Source: Nocardioides sp. zg-1308 (lineage in GTDB: Bacteria; Actinomycetota; Actinomycetes; Propionibacteriales; Nocardioidaceae). Taken from it: DNA of 64,000 nucleotides. Made by a program: the position numbers and the translations under genes. Location: NCBI RefSeq assembly GCF_013155375.1, contig NZ_JABJQY010000004.1, positions 248,001 through 312,000 on the forward strand, written 5' to 3'. Shown piece after piece: positions 42,675-51,222 of the stretch (its first letter is position 1; every line of letters starts with the position of its first letter). The notes under the pieces are model-generated. The model was given only the letters and a program-made list of their open reading frames with translations. It searched no databases and was not told the origin of the DNA.

Positions 42675-43160
42675 CTAGTCCGCGAACACCTCGCGGATGG
42701 CGCTCTCCTGCTCGTCGCTCAGATTCGTGAAGATCAGCTCCGGACGGTGCGAGGAGAAGGCGTCGCTCACCTTGTCCATCACGGCGTCCGAGCTCATCAC
42801 GAACAGCGCCGAGGTCCCGGGGGTCACCTGGTCCCTGACCCGGTTGATGAAGCCGTCGTCGATGCCGACGTCGTTGAGGGAGCCGGCCAGCGCCCCGGAC
42901 GCCGCGCCGATCGCCGCGCCGAGGAGCGGCACGAAGAAGATCATGCCGAACAACATGCCCCAGAAGGCCCCGCCCATGGCGCCGGCCCCCGCCAGGTTGT
43001 TGAGCTGACGCGTCTTCGGCTTCTTCTTGCCTTCCTCCCACCGGACGGTCGCCGCGTCGTGGATGGTGATGAGGTTCTTGGTGGCCAGCTCGCGCAACGT
43101 GTCCGTCGCGTCGTCTGCTCCGGATGCGGTGTCGAACTTCCAGACGGTGAGCGTTCCCAT
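42675..43160 (-). CDS. DUF1269 family protein with glycine-zipper segment
   Basis: 161-residue protein of the DUF1269 type. It begins GTLTVWKFDTASGADDATDTLRELATKNLITIHDAATVRWEEGKKKPKTRQ, then a hydrophobic glycine-zipper-like hairpin (~62-95, AGAGAMGGAFWGMLFGMIFFVPLLGAAIGAASGALAG) that may insert in membranes, and ends with a small alpha/beta domain (VTPGTSALFVMSSDAVMDKV, ELIFTNLSDEQESAIREVF). Function unknown; often stress-related in other bacteria. It faces the LuxR gene. A second, zipper-less relative is at 51223-51726. Confidence 0.85.
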   Translation of the reverse strand: MGTLTVWKFDTASGADDATDTLRELATKNLITIHDAATVRWEEGKKKPKTRQLNNLAGAGAMGGAFWGMLFGMIFFVPLLGAAIGAASGALAGSLNDVGIDDGFINRVRDQVTPGTSALFVMSSDAVMDKVSDAFSSHRPELIFTNLSDEQESAIREVFAD

Positions 43161-43380
43161 GGAGGCTTCCCTTTCGTCGGCGTGCCTTGGTGGCGCGGCG
43201 GGTCCCCGCATCGTCTCCACCGCTCGGGCGGTGCGTGCTCCCCCGATCCGGGTGAGTGCCGCACCCCGGTGTCCGGCGCTCCTCTCACCCGATTCAGGGG
43301 GTGCCCGCCGCGTCGGGAGCCGCGACCGTGGCGCCTGTCGGTCGCAGTCCCGGGCGACCGCGCGAGCGAGAGGATGCGAC

Positions 43381-44037
43381 GTGGCGGACATCGTCCTGGG
43401 CCTGGTCGCCGTCGGTGTCGGGCTGCTGCTCTGCCTGCGCGGGGCCGTGGTGCTCCGCGTCCTCATCACGTTGTGGGCCTCGGTGGTGGGCTTCGCGACC
43501 GGCGCCGGGCTGGTGGCTGCCACCACCGGCGACTCGTTCCTGGCCGGAGCGCTGGCACTGGCGGTGGCCGCCGCTGCGGGGCTGCTGTTCGGAGCGGTCG
43601 CCTACGCCTTCTTCGTCGTCGCGATCCTCATCGCCATGGCCGCGTTCGGCTTCACCCTCGGGACGGACCTGATGGTGGCGCTCGGGGTGTCGTGGTCCTG
43701 GCTGATCGTGCTCGTCGGCGTCGTCACCGGGTTGGCCCTCGGCGCCGCCGCCGTTGCGGCGGACCTGCCCGTCGTCGTGCTCGTGGCGCTCAGCGCGTTC
43801 TCGGGCAGCAGCCTCGCCCTGACCGGCGTGCTCTTCCTCACCGGGACGCTGGACTCCTCGGACCTCGTGGAGGCCTCGACCACTGCGGTCCTCCGTGACA
43901 CGTGGTGGTGGTGGCTCGCGTACGTCGGGCTCGGAGTGGCTGGCGTGGTCGTGCAGGTGCGTCAGCTGGACCGTTGGCGCGCGTCCGTCCACGAGCAGTG
44001 GGCGGGACAGCAGCCGCCCGCTGGCGTGGCCGCGTAG
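43381..44037 (+). CDS. Multi-span membrane protein (DUF4203-like)
   Basis: 218-residue membrane protein with about seven hydrophobic helices (first ADIVLGLVAVGVGLLLCL, last WWWLAYVGLGVAGVVVQV), rich in Gly/Ala/Val, and a short cytoplasmic tail (RQLDRWRASVHEQWAGQQPPAGVAA). The layout resembles DUF4203/TM7S3-like proteins, whose function is unknown. The GTG at 43381 is preceded by GAGAGGAT. Eleven bp separate it from the next gene, so it is probably the first gene of the operon running to the SLC13-type transporter at 51207. Confidence 0.75.
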   Translation: MADIVLGLVAVGVGLLLCLRGAVVLRVLITLWASVVGFATGAGLVAATTGDSFLAGALALAVAAAAGLLFGAVAYAFFVVAILIAMAAFGFTLGTDLMVALGVSWSWLIVLVGVVTGLALGAAAVAADLPVVVLVALSAFSGSSLALTGVLFLTGTLDSSDLVEASTTAVLRDTWWWWLAYVGLGVAGVVVQVRQLDRWRASVHEQWAGQQPPAGVAA

Positions 44038-44048
44038 GCATCCGGCCC

Positions 44049-45155
44049 ATGGCCGACGGTGTGGACGACGACGTGGACGACGCCAACCCCGAGGTGGACC
44101 GGTCGGCCGCTCCCCGGGCCCACCCGGCGCGCCGGCTCGGGGTGCTGGCGCTGTGCGTGGTCGTCGTGTGGCTGGCGCTCCGCTTCGTCGGGGACGTCGA
44201 CTGGTCGGCGGTCCGGTCCTCGCTGGGCAAGCTGTCGTGGCCGGAGCTGGCCGCCCTCGTCGGCCTCCTGCTGGTCCGCAACGGGCTCAACGCCCTCCCG
44301 CTCGCCCTGTTCATCCCCGGCCTCGGCATGCTGCGTGCGTTGGTGAACGACCTCACCGCCCACCTCCTCGCCGTCGTCGCGCCACCTCCCAGCGACATCC
44401 TGGTGCGGCTCAGGATGTTCGCGTCCTGGGACGTCCCGGCGCCCGTGGCCCTGGCGGGCGCGGTCGCCAACACGATCGTCTTCTACACCGTGCGGTTCGC
44501 GATGCCGCTGGTCGGCGCGGCCCTGCTGGTCGCGACCCGGTGGCAGACCGGACCGGTCGCGCGGGTGCTGCTCAGCACCCTCGTGGCCGGGACCATCCTC
44601 GCGGTCGCCCTGGCCGCCGTACGGCGCGAGTCGACCGCGGCGAGGGTCGGCCGCACAGCGGGGCGGGCCGTCCGCCGCGTGCGGAGCGCGACCGACCCCG
44701 AGCAGTGGAGCGAGTCGGCCGTGACGTTCCGCACGCACGTGGCGGCGGGGTTCCGGTCACACCTGGCAGTCTCGGTGCTCGGCCTCGTCGCGATGGTGCT
44801 GGTGGACGCCACCATCGTCGTCCTCACGCTGCGCTTCGTGGGGGTCGGGGCGGGCGCCGTGCCGGCCCTCGACGTCTACGTCGCCTTCTGCCTGGTCTAT
44901 CCGTTCACCCTGTTCCCGCTCATGGGCCTGGGCATCGTCGACGGGCTGCTCGTCGCCGAGATGGTGGCCGTCGGCGGGGACGGGGTGGAGGCAGCGGCGA
45001 TCGCCGGGCTGGTCGTCTGGCGGACCGTCACGCTCGGCGGACCGATCGTCCTCGGCGCGCTCACCCTCGCGGCCTGGCGCCTCGGACTCGTCCCGCCACG
45101 CCGGACGCCGACCTCCGCGCCTGGTCGCCACCGCGACGACGTGGCCCCGTCATGA
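44049..45155 (+). CDS. Lysylphosphatidylglycerol synthetase TM-domain (UPF0104) family protein
   Basis: 368-residue polytopic membrane protein of the UPF0104/AglD-MprF transmembrane family. An acidic N-terminus (DDDVDDANPEVDRS) precedes about eight spans; family-like features are LLVRNGLNALPLALFIPGLGMLRALVNDLTAHLLAVVAPPPSDILVRLRMFASWDVP and, near the end, PFTLFPLMGLGIVDGLLVAEM. Relatives flip or modify lipids, but the aminoacyltransferase domain of MprF is absent. Its stop overlaps the glutaminase ATG (ATGA), which couples translation. Confidence 0.82.
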   Translation: MADGVDDDVDDANPEVDRSAAPRAHPARRLGVLALCVVVVWLALRFVGDVDWSAVRSSLGKLSWPELAALVGLLLVRNGLNALPLALFIPGLGMLRALVNDLTAHLLAVVAPPPSDILVRLRMFASWDVPAPVALAGAVANTIVFYTVRFAMPLVGAALLVATRWQTGPVARVLLSTLVAGTILAVALAAVRRESTAARVGRTAGRAVRRVRSATDPEQWSESAVTFRTHVAAGFRSHLAVSVLGLVAMVLVDATIVVLTLRFVGVGAGAVPALDVYVAFCLVYPFTLFPLMGLGIVDGLLVAEMVAVGGDGVEAAAIAGLVVWRTVTLGGPIVLGALTLAAWRLGLVPPRRTPTSAPGRHRDDVAPS

Positions 45156-47743
45156 CCCGCGACCACCGGCACGTCTCCGCCGGGCTCCTCCCCGCACCCG
45201 CGACGACCCGGGCCCGCGTCACCGAGGCCCACGAGCTGTTCCGGACCGTGACGGACGGCTCCCTCTCCACCGTCTACCCGGCGCTCGCGACCGCCGACCC
45301 CGACCTCTTCGGCCTGAGCCTCGTCTCGACGGCCGGCGGCGTCGTCGCGGCCGGCGACGCCGGCGTGCCGTTCGCCATCATGAGCGTGGCCAAGCCGTTC
45401 GTCTTCGCCCTCGCGTGCGAGCTCCGCGGGATCGAGTCCGTACGCCGGCGCGTCGGCGTCAACGCCACCGGGATGCCGTTCAGCTCGACGGTCCCCGTCG
45501 AGCGCGACGCGCGCGGCCGCACCAACCCCATGGTCAACCCCGGCGCCATCGCGACCACGAGCCTCGTCGGTGGAGCGAGCACGGAGGAGAGGTGGGAGCT
45601 CGTCCACGCGGCGCTGTCCGGCTTCGCCGGCCGCGACCTCGTCCTGGACGAGGAGATCCTGCACTCGGCGCGGACGACCAACCACCGCAACCGGGGCCTG
45701 GCCAACATGCTGGCTGCCGTCGGGGCCCTCGATGGCGAGGCCGCCGACGCGGTCGAGGTCTACACGCGGCAGAGCTGCCTCTCCGTCACGACCACCGACC
45801 TGGCGGTGATGGGCGCGACCCTCGCCGACGGCGGGACGAACCCCGTGACCGGCCGACGCGTCGTCGACGCCGAGACCGCGCACGCCACCCTCGCCGTGAT
45901 GACCGTGGCCGGCATGTACGAGACGTCGGGCGACTGGCTCTTCGACGTCGGCATGCCGGGCAAGAGCGGCATCGCGGGTGGCATCGTCACGGTGTCGCCG
46001 GGCAAGGGGGCGCTCGCCACCTTCTCGCCGCTCCTCGACGACGCCGGCAACAGCGTCCGCGGGCAGCTCGCGACGAGGCACCTCGCGCGCCGCCTGGGAC
46101 TCGACATCCTCGCCTCCGAGGTAGCGCCGCAGGCGGCGCGCGCCGAATCGCCCGAATCGGGGGAGCCTCGGCCACCGCTGCGCCGACCATCCTCGTCGCG
46201 TGCCCACAGCCCCGTCAGGAGGTCCACGGTGAGCAGCAGCGCGGCCCGCGAGATCGATCCCGTCCCCTCACTCCGCCACCCCGCCGAGGTCCGCGTCACC
46301 GACTCGCTCCCGTCCGTGGCCGAGGCTGCTGCACTCGCCGTCCCGGTGAGCGAGGGTGCGGACCCTCCCGGGGACCTGGGCACCGACGCGGCCCAGCTCG
46401 CCGTGCTCGGCTTCACCGGAGCCGCGCACCAGGTCGTCGTCCTGCCCGACCCCGCCGGCAGGGCGCTGGTGGCCCTCGGCGTCGGCGCCGCGGCATCCGT
46501 GGACACCACCGTCGTGCGGGACCTGGCTGCGACGTTCGCGCGGGCCGTGCCGCGCCAGACGACGCTCGCCGTCGAGCTGCCCGGCGCCGACCTGGCCGTC
46601 CCGCCGGCCGACTTCGCCCAGGCCGTCGTCGAGGGTGTGCTGCTCGCCCGGTGGCGCTTCTTCGTCGGGGCCGGCGGCGACGAACCCACGCTCACCGCCC
46701 TCACCCTCGTGGCGCCGCCCGAGCTCGTGGACGACGTACGCGCCGGTGCGGCCCGCGGCGAGGTCGTGGCCCGGGCTGCGATGATCAGCCGGGACCTGTC
46801 CAACTGCCCGGCCACCACGCTGTCCGCCGAGCGGATGGGCGAGGTGGCGACGGAGCTCGCCCCGATGGCCGGTCTGGAGGTCGAGCTGTTCGACCGGGCG
46901 CAGCTCGAGGAGATGGGCTGCGGCGGCATCCTGGGCGTCAACCGCGGCAGCGTCGAGGAGCCGCGGCTCATCAAGCTGTCCTACCGGCCCGACTCCCCCG
47001 TCGGCCACCTCGGCCTCGTCGGCAAGGGGATCATGTACGACTCCGGCGGGATCAGCCTCAAGCCGAGCGACGAGTCGCACGCCCAGATGAAGAACGACAT
47101 GACCGGCGCCGCGGCCATCCTGGGCGCGATGACCGCGCTGCGGGACCTGGGGTGCCGGGCTTCAGTGACCGCCTACCTGTGCTGCACCGACAACATGCCG
47201 TCGGGCTCGGCCATGAAGCTCGGTGACGTCCTGCGGATGCGCAACGGCACCACCGTCGAGGTGCTCAACACCGACGCCGAGGGTCGCCTGGTGATGGCCG
47301 ACGGGCTCTGCCTCGCGGTCGAGGACGGCGTCGACGCGGTGGTCGACGTCGCGACGCTCACCGGCGCCTGCCTGCGCACCTTCGGCGTGGACGTCGCGGG
47401 CGTGATGGGCAACGACGCGAGCCTCGTGGCCCGGCTCCGGGAGGCAGGTGCCGTCGCCGACGAGCCGGTGTGGGAGCTCCCGCTCCACCGCCCCTACCGC
47501 GAGCAGCTCGTGTCCACGATCGCCGACATGACCAACATGGGCGGGGCCAACGCCGGGTCGATCACGGCCGCGCTCTTCCTCGAGGAGTTCGTCGACGGGG
47601 TCTCGTGGGCCCACGTCGACATCGCCGGCACGGCGCAGCAGCCCGCGGTCCGGACCTGGCGCAACAAGGGCGCCAGCGGCTTCGGCGCGAAGCTGCTGAT
47701 CGAGCTCGCGACGCGGTTCGAGTCGCCGGGATCCCCGCGATGA
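45152..47743 (+). CDS. glsA: Glutaminase in continuous reading frame with leucyl aminopeptidase
   Basis: From the ATG at 45152 one uninterrupted frame of 863 residues runs to 47743. Residues 1-323 are a complete serine-dependent glutaminase (L-glutamine to glutamate and ammonia): catalytic S78-x-x-K81 in MSVAKPF, the conserved NPMVNPGAIATTSLV, YTRQSCLSVTTTDLAVM and MPGKSGIAGGIVTVSPGKG. Residues ~324-359 are a Pro/Ser/Arg-rich link; residues 360-863 are a full leucyl aminopeptidase (entry at 46229). A TAG one base out of frame at 46122-46124, exactly at the end of the glutaminase core, suggests a lost stop (indel or sequencing error) or a genuine fusion. The ATG overlaps the previous gene's stop. 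Confidence 0.8.
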   Translation: MTRDHRHVSAGLLPAPATTRARVTEAHELFRTVTDGSLSTVYPALATADPDLFGLSLVSTAGGVVAAGDAGVPFAIMSVAKPFVFALACELRGIESVRRRVGVNATGMPFSSTVPVERDARGRTNPMVNPGAIATTSLVGGASTEERWELVHAALSGFAGRDLVLDEEILHSARTTNHRNRGLANMLAAVGALDGEAADAVEVYTRQSCLSVTTTDLAVMGATLADGGTNPVTGRRVVDAETAHATLAVMTVAGMYETSGDWLFDVGMPGKSGIAGGIVTVSPGKGALATFSPLLDDAGNSVRGQLATRHLARRLGLDILASEVAPQAARAESPESGEPRPPLRRPSSSRAHSPVRRSTVSSSAAREIDPVPSLRHPAEVRVTDSLPSVAEAAALAVPVSEGADPPGDLGTDAAQLAVLGFTGAAHQVVVLPDPAGRALVALGVGAAASVDTTVVRDLAATFARAVPRQTTLAVELPGADLAVPPADFAQAVVEGVLLARWRFFVGAGGDEPTLTALTLVAPPELVDDVRAGAARGEVVARAAMISRDLSNCPATTLSAERMGEVATELAPMAGLEVELFDRAQLEEMGCGGILGVNRGSVEEPRLIKLSYRPDSPVGHLGLVGKGIMYDSGGISLKPSDESHAQMKNDMTGAAAILGAMTALRDLGCRASVTAYLCCTDNMPSGSAMKLGDVLRMRNGTTVEVLNTDAEGRLVMADGLCLAVEDGVDAVVDVATLTGACLRTFGVDVAGVMGNDASLVARLREAGAVADEPVWELPLHRPYREQLVSTIADMTNMGGANAGSITAALFLEEFVDGVSWAHVDIAGTAQQPAVRTWRNKGASGFGAKLLIELATRFESPGSPR
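46217..46222 (+). promoter_or_regulatory. Internal ribosome binding site for leucyl aminopeptidase
   Basis: AGGAGG, 6 nt before GTG 46229, ideal spacing. It decides that the aminopeptidase can be translated separately even though the glutaminase frame reads through it. Confidence 0.7.
46229..47743 (+). CDS. pepA: Leucyl aminopeptidase (M17), internal start
   Basis: 504 residues from the GTG at 46229, the usual length for PepA. The N-terminal macro-like domain (~1-170) is less conserved; the catalytic domain has LVGKGIMYDSGGISLKP (metal-binding Lys and Asp), NDMTGAAAILGAM, CTDNMPSGSAMKLGDVL and the signature NTDAEGRLVMADGL. It removes N-terminal residues from peptides with two metal ions. A strong Shine-Dalgarno (AGGAGG at 46217-46222) precedes the GTG although the frame is already open from the glutaminase. 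Its stop overlaps the start of the AbgT transporter (ATGA). Confidence 0.88.
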   Translation: MSSSAAREIDPVPSLRHPAEVRVTDSLPSVAEAAALAVPVSEGADPPGDLGTDAAQLAVLGFTGAAHQVVVLPDPAGRALVALGVGAAASVDTTVVRDLAATFARAVPRQTTLAVELPGADLAVPPADFAQAVVEGVLLARWRFFVGAGGDEPTLTALTLVAPPELVDDVRAGAARGEVVARAAMISRDLSNCPATTLSAERMGEVATELAPMAGLEVELFDRAQLEEMGCGGILGVNRGSVEEPRLIKLSYRPDSPVGHLGLVGKGIMYDSGGISLKPSDESHAQMKNDMTGAAAILGAMTALRDLGCRASVTAYLCCTDNMPSGSAMKLGDVLRMRNGTTVEVLNTDAEGRLVMADGLCLAVEDGVDAVVDVATLTGACLRTFGVDVAGVMGNDASLVARLREAGAVADEPVWELPLHRPYREQLVSTIADMTNMGGANAGSITAALFLEEFVDGVSWAHVDIAGTAQQPAVRTWRNKGASGFGAKLLIELATRFESPGSPR

Positions 47744-49398
47744 GCACCACGGCCGCCGAGGAGACCAGCTCCGGCGGCTTCCTCGGGTGGATCGAGCGGG
47801 TCGGCAACAAGGTCCCGCACCCGGCCATCATCTTCCTGGCACTGATCGTCGGCGTCATCGTGCTCTCGGCGGTCCTGGCGTGGGCCGACGTCAGCGTCAC
47901 CACGGAGGTCGCCGAGGCGGAGGAGACGGGCGTCAGCCAGGACTACGACGCCGGCGGCAGCTCGTACCCCTCGCTGGACCACGAGCCGGAGCAGGCGATC
48001 CCCGAGTACGACGTCCGCACCGAGACCATCGAGGTCGAGAGCCTGCTCAACGGCGACGGCATCCGCTACATGTTCACCACGGCGGTGCAGAACTTCAACG
48101 ACTTCGGCGTGGTCGCGGTCATCCTCGTCGCCATGATCGGGGTCGGGGTCGCCGAGGAGGCGGGGTTGATCGCGGCCCTGATCCGCAAGATGGTGCAGGT
48201 CGCCCCCGCCGGCGCGATCACGTTCATCATCGTGCTGCTGGGCGGGATCTCCAGCGTGGCCTCCGACGCCGGCTACCTGGTGCTCATCCCCCTCGGCGCC
48301 GCCGCGTTCGCCAGCCTGGGACGCAACCCCCTGGTCGGCATCGCCGCGGCGTACGCCGGGGTCAGCGCGTCGTTCTTCGTCAACATCCTCATCACCCCGG
48401 CCGACGGGATCATCACCGAGGTCACCAACGAGATCGTGGCCGGCGTGGCACCGGGCGCGGAGCCGCTCAACGTCACCAACAACTTCTATTTCGCCATCGT
48501 GTCCACCCTCTTCACCGCGGCGGTGATGACGATCCTCACCGAGCGCTACATCGAGCCGCGGGCCGGCAGGTGGGACCCGGCGGAGCGCCCCGCCGACGCC
48601 CCGGTCGACCACGTCCCCGCCGGCGACGAGCTCGCCCACGAGTCCCGCGGGCTGCGACTGTCCGGGATCTACACCCTCGTCGCGGTCGCGATCATCTGCG
48701 CGCTGACCTTCATCCCCGGCGCGCCGCTGCGCAACCCCGAGACCGGTGAGATCTTCGGCAACTCCCCGTTCATGAGCAGCCTGCTGCTGATCATCTCGAT
48801 GCTGTTCCTCGCCGCCGGGCTGGGCTACGGCAAGGGCTCCGGCAGCCTCACCGGCAGCACCAACGTCATCAACGCGATCGTGAAGACCTTCAACGGCCTG
48901 GGCGGCCTCATCTTCCTGATGCTGCTGATCGCCCAGTTCATCGCCTTCTTCAACTACTCCAACATCTCCAACGTCGTGGCGACCCAGCTCGCCGACCTGC
49001 TCGGAAGCGCCGACATCGGGGCGCTGCCGCTCCTGATCGGCTTCATCCTGCTGGTCGTCGTCATCGACATGATCATGCCGGGGGTGATCCCCAAGTGGGC
49101 GATCATCGCCCCCATCTTCATCCCGCTGTTCTACAACCTCGGGATCGCCCCGCAGACCGTGCTGGCCGCCTACCGCGTGGGCGACGGGCCGGTCAACGTC
49201 ATCACGCCGCTGATGGTCTACCTGCCCTTCATCATCCTGGTCTGCCAGCGCTACCGCGCCTCCGCCGGGATGGGCACGGTCATCTCGATGATGCTCCCCT
49301 ACACGGTGGTCGTGCTGGTGTCGTGGACGCTGCTGTTCACCGGCTGGTACCTCCTCGAGATCCCCTGGGGTCCCGGCTCGCCTGTGCAGCTCGAGTAG
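47740..49398 (+). CDS. AbgT family transporter
   Basis: 552-residue membrane protein of the AbgT family (p-aminobenzoyl-glutamate uptake or antimetabolite efflux). It begins with the family-typical FLGWIERVGNKVPHPAIIFLALIVGVIVLSAVLAW, followed by LLNGDGIRYMFTTAVQNFNDFGVVAVILVAMIGVGVAEEAGLIAALIRK and many further spans, ending in a hydrophobic C-terminus. Conserved stretches near the substrate site include SDAGYLVLIPLGAAAF and SNISNVVATQLADLLG. Coupled to pepA by ATGA overlap and followed 9 bp later by an SLC13-type transporter: peptide or aryl-amide uptake beside an aminopeptidase and glutaminase is coherent. Confidence 0.92.
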   Translation: MSTTAAEETSSGGFLGWIERVGNKVPHPAIIFLALIVGVIVLSAVLAWADVSVTTEVAEAEETGVSQDYDAGGSSYPSLDHEPEQAIPEYDVRTETIEVESLLNGDGIRYMFTTAVQNFNDFGVVAVILVAMIGVGVAEEAGLIAALIRKMVQVAPAGAITFIIVLLGGISSVASDAGYLVLIPLGAAAFASLGRNPLVGIAAAYAGVSASFFVNILITPADGIITEVTNEIVAGVAPGAEPLNVTNNFYFAIVSTLFTAAVMTILTERYIEPRAGRWDPAERPADAPVDHVPAGDELAHESRGLRLSGIYTLVAVAIICALTFIPGAPLRNPETGEIFGNSPFMSSLLLIISMLFLAAGLGYGKGSGSLTGSTNVINAIVKTFNGLGGLIFLMLLIAQFIAFFNYSNISNVVATQLADLLGSADIGALPLLIGFILLVVVIDMIMPGVIPKWAIIAPIFIPLFYNLGIAPQTVLAAYRVGDGPVNVITPLMVYLPFIILVCQRYRASAGMGTVISMMLPYTVVVLVSWTLLFTGWYLLEIPWGPGSPVQLE

Positions 49399-49407
49399 GG
49401 CGGCGGG

Positions 49408-51207
49408 ATGACGCTGGACGACGCGACCACGGCGCTGGTGGTCCTGGGGCTGGTCGTCGCCCTCTTCGTGTGGAACCGGCTCCCGGTCGGCGTGGTGGCC
49501 GTCCTCGCGGCACTGGCACTGTGGGCCACCGGCCTGGTCACCACTGAGGAGGCCGTGGCCGGGTTCGGGGATCCCGTCGTGATCTTCATCGCCACGCTCT
49601 TCGTGGTGAGCGAGGCCATCGACTCGACGGGGGTGACGACGTGGGCGGGCCGCCTCCTGCTCGAGCGCGCCGGCACCGGCGCCACCCGGGTGCTCGTGGC
49701 GGTGTGCCTGCTGTCGGCCGTGCTCACGTCGCTCATCACGCTCAACGGGGCGGTGGCCGCGCTCCTGCCGCTGGTCGTGCTGGTCGGGCACCGCATCGGG
49801 ATGCCGGCCTCCCGGCTCCTGATGCCCGTGGCGTTCGCGGGCAGCGCCGGCGGGATGCTGCTGCTGATGAGCAGCCCGGTCAACGTGATCATCTCCGAGG
49901 CCGCGAGCGACGCCGGGGAAGGACCGTTCCCCTTCTTCTCCTTCGCCCTCGTCGGCCTCCCGCTGCTGGTGGGGACGGTGGCGCTCTGCGCGCTCCTCGG
50001 GCCGCGCCTGCTCCCGCGACGGACACCCGAGCACGCCGCCCCCGACCTCGGCGCCCTGGCGGAGACCCTCGAGGGCCAGTACCAGGTGACCGACGGGTTC
50101 TACCGCCTGCGCGTGCGCTCCCGCTCGGACCTGGTCGGGCAGGGGCCTGCGCGCAGCCTCGGCGCGGACCACGGCGTACGCGTCGTGGCGGCCGAGTCCC
50201 CCGCGGGCGCGGTCGTGCTGGGCCCCGTCAGCGACGACGACACCCTCGTCGTGACGGGCGCACCCCATGACGTCACCCAGTTCGCGCTCGAGCACGGCCT
50301 CGCCGTCAGCATGGTCGGCGTCGGCGACGGGCAGGGGCTGATGAACCGGGAGGCGGGCGCGGCGGAGGTGGTCGTGCCGCCGCGCTCGCGCCTGGTGGGC
50401 GAGCGGGTGCACCGGGGCATGAAGCGCGAGAACGCGCTGATCATCCTGGCCGTTCAGCGGCTCGGCACCGACCGCGGCGACGGCCCGATCGAGCTCGCGG
50501 AGGGCGACGCGATCCTCCTGCACGGTCGCTGGTCGGCGCTCGACCGGCTCAACCGCGACCGGGACGTGCTGCTGGTCGACTCCCCCGACCTCGTGCGTCG
50601 CCAGACCGTCGCCTGGGGACCGAGGGCGACCCTCGCCGTGCTGGTGCTGGTCGCGCTCGTCGCCATGCTCGGCTCGGGCCGGGTCCCTCCGGCCATCGCC
50701 GGGATGGCCGCCGCCGTGAGCCTCGTGCTGCTCCGGGTCGTCTCGGTGACCCAGGCCTACCGCTGCATCTCCTGGCAGACGATCGTGCTGGTGGGTGCGC
50801 TGATCCCGCTCTCGACCGCGATCCGCACCAGCGGGGCGGCCGACCGGGTGGCGTCGCTGCTCATCGACGCGGTGGGCTCGGGTCGCCCGATCCTCCTGCT
50901 GGCCGCACTCTTCGTCCTCACCGCCGTCCTGGGGCAGGTGGTGAGCAACACCGCGACCGTCCTCGTCGTCGTACCGATCGCCCTGGCCGCGGCCGAGGCG
51001 ACGGGGACGTCGGCGAAGCCCCTGCTGATGGCGGTCGCGATCGCCGGGTGCGCGGCGCTGCTCACCCCCATCTCGACGCCCGGCAACATGATGATCATGA
51101 GCCCCGGCGGCTACCGGTTCGGCGACTACTGGAAGCTCGGGCTCCCCGTCCTGGTGTGGTGGTTCGTCGTCGCACTGGTCGTCGTCCCGCTGGTCTGGCC
51201 CCTCTGA
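49408..51207 (+). CDS. SLC13/DASS family transporter with TrkA-C domains
   Basis: 599-residue transporter of the divalent-anion/sodium symporter type. An N-terminal membrane half (~5-200, with VTTWAGRLLLERAGTGATRVLVAVCLLSAVLTSLITLNGAVAALLPLVV) and a C-terminal half (~420-599, with LGQVVSNTATVLVVVPIALAAA and CAALLTPISTPGNMMIMSPGGYRFGDYWKLGLPV) flank two soluble TrkA-C-like domains at ~215-400. The QxxSNTAT-type motif is the family hallmark; the substrate (dicarboxylate, sulfate or other anion) cannot be told. Last gene of the operon beginning at 43381. Confidence 0.9.
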   Translation: MTLDDATTALVVLGLVVALFVWNRLPVGVVAVLAALALWATGLVTTEEAVAGFGDPVVIFIATLFVVSEAIDSTGVTTWAGRLLLERAGTGATRVLVAVCLLSAVLTSLITLNGAVAALLPLVVLVGHRIGMPASRLLMPVAFAGSAGGMLLLMSSPVNVIISEAASDAGEGPFPFFSFALVGLPLLVGTVALCALLGPRLLPRRTPEHAAPDLGALAETLEGQYQVTDGFYRLRVRSRSDLVGQGPARSLGADHGVRVVAAESPAGAVVLGPVSDDDTLVVTGAPHDVTQFALEHGLAVSMVGVGDGQGLMNREAGAAEVVVPPRSRLVGERVHRGMKRENALIILAVQRLGTDRGDGPIELAEGDAILLHGRWSALDRLNRDRDVLLVDSPDLVRRQTVAWGPRATLAVLVLVALVAMLGSGRVPPAIAGMAAAVSLVLLRVVSVTQAYRCISWQTIVLVGALIPLSTAIRTSGAADRVASLLIDAVGSGRPILLLAALFVLTAVLGQVVSNTATVLVVVPIALAAAEATGTSAKPLLMAVAIAGCAALLTPISTPGNMMIMSPGGYRFGDYWKLGLPVLVWWFVVALVVVPLVWPL

Positions 51208-51222
51208 GGAGCGGAGCGGCTC

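Noticed and set aside
47494..50523. Long open frame opposite the AbgT and SLC13 genes
   Set aside because: Antisense shadow; no recognisable domains, and both sense genes are clear transporters.
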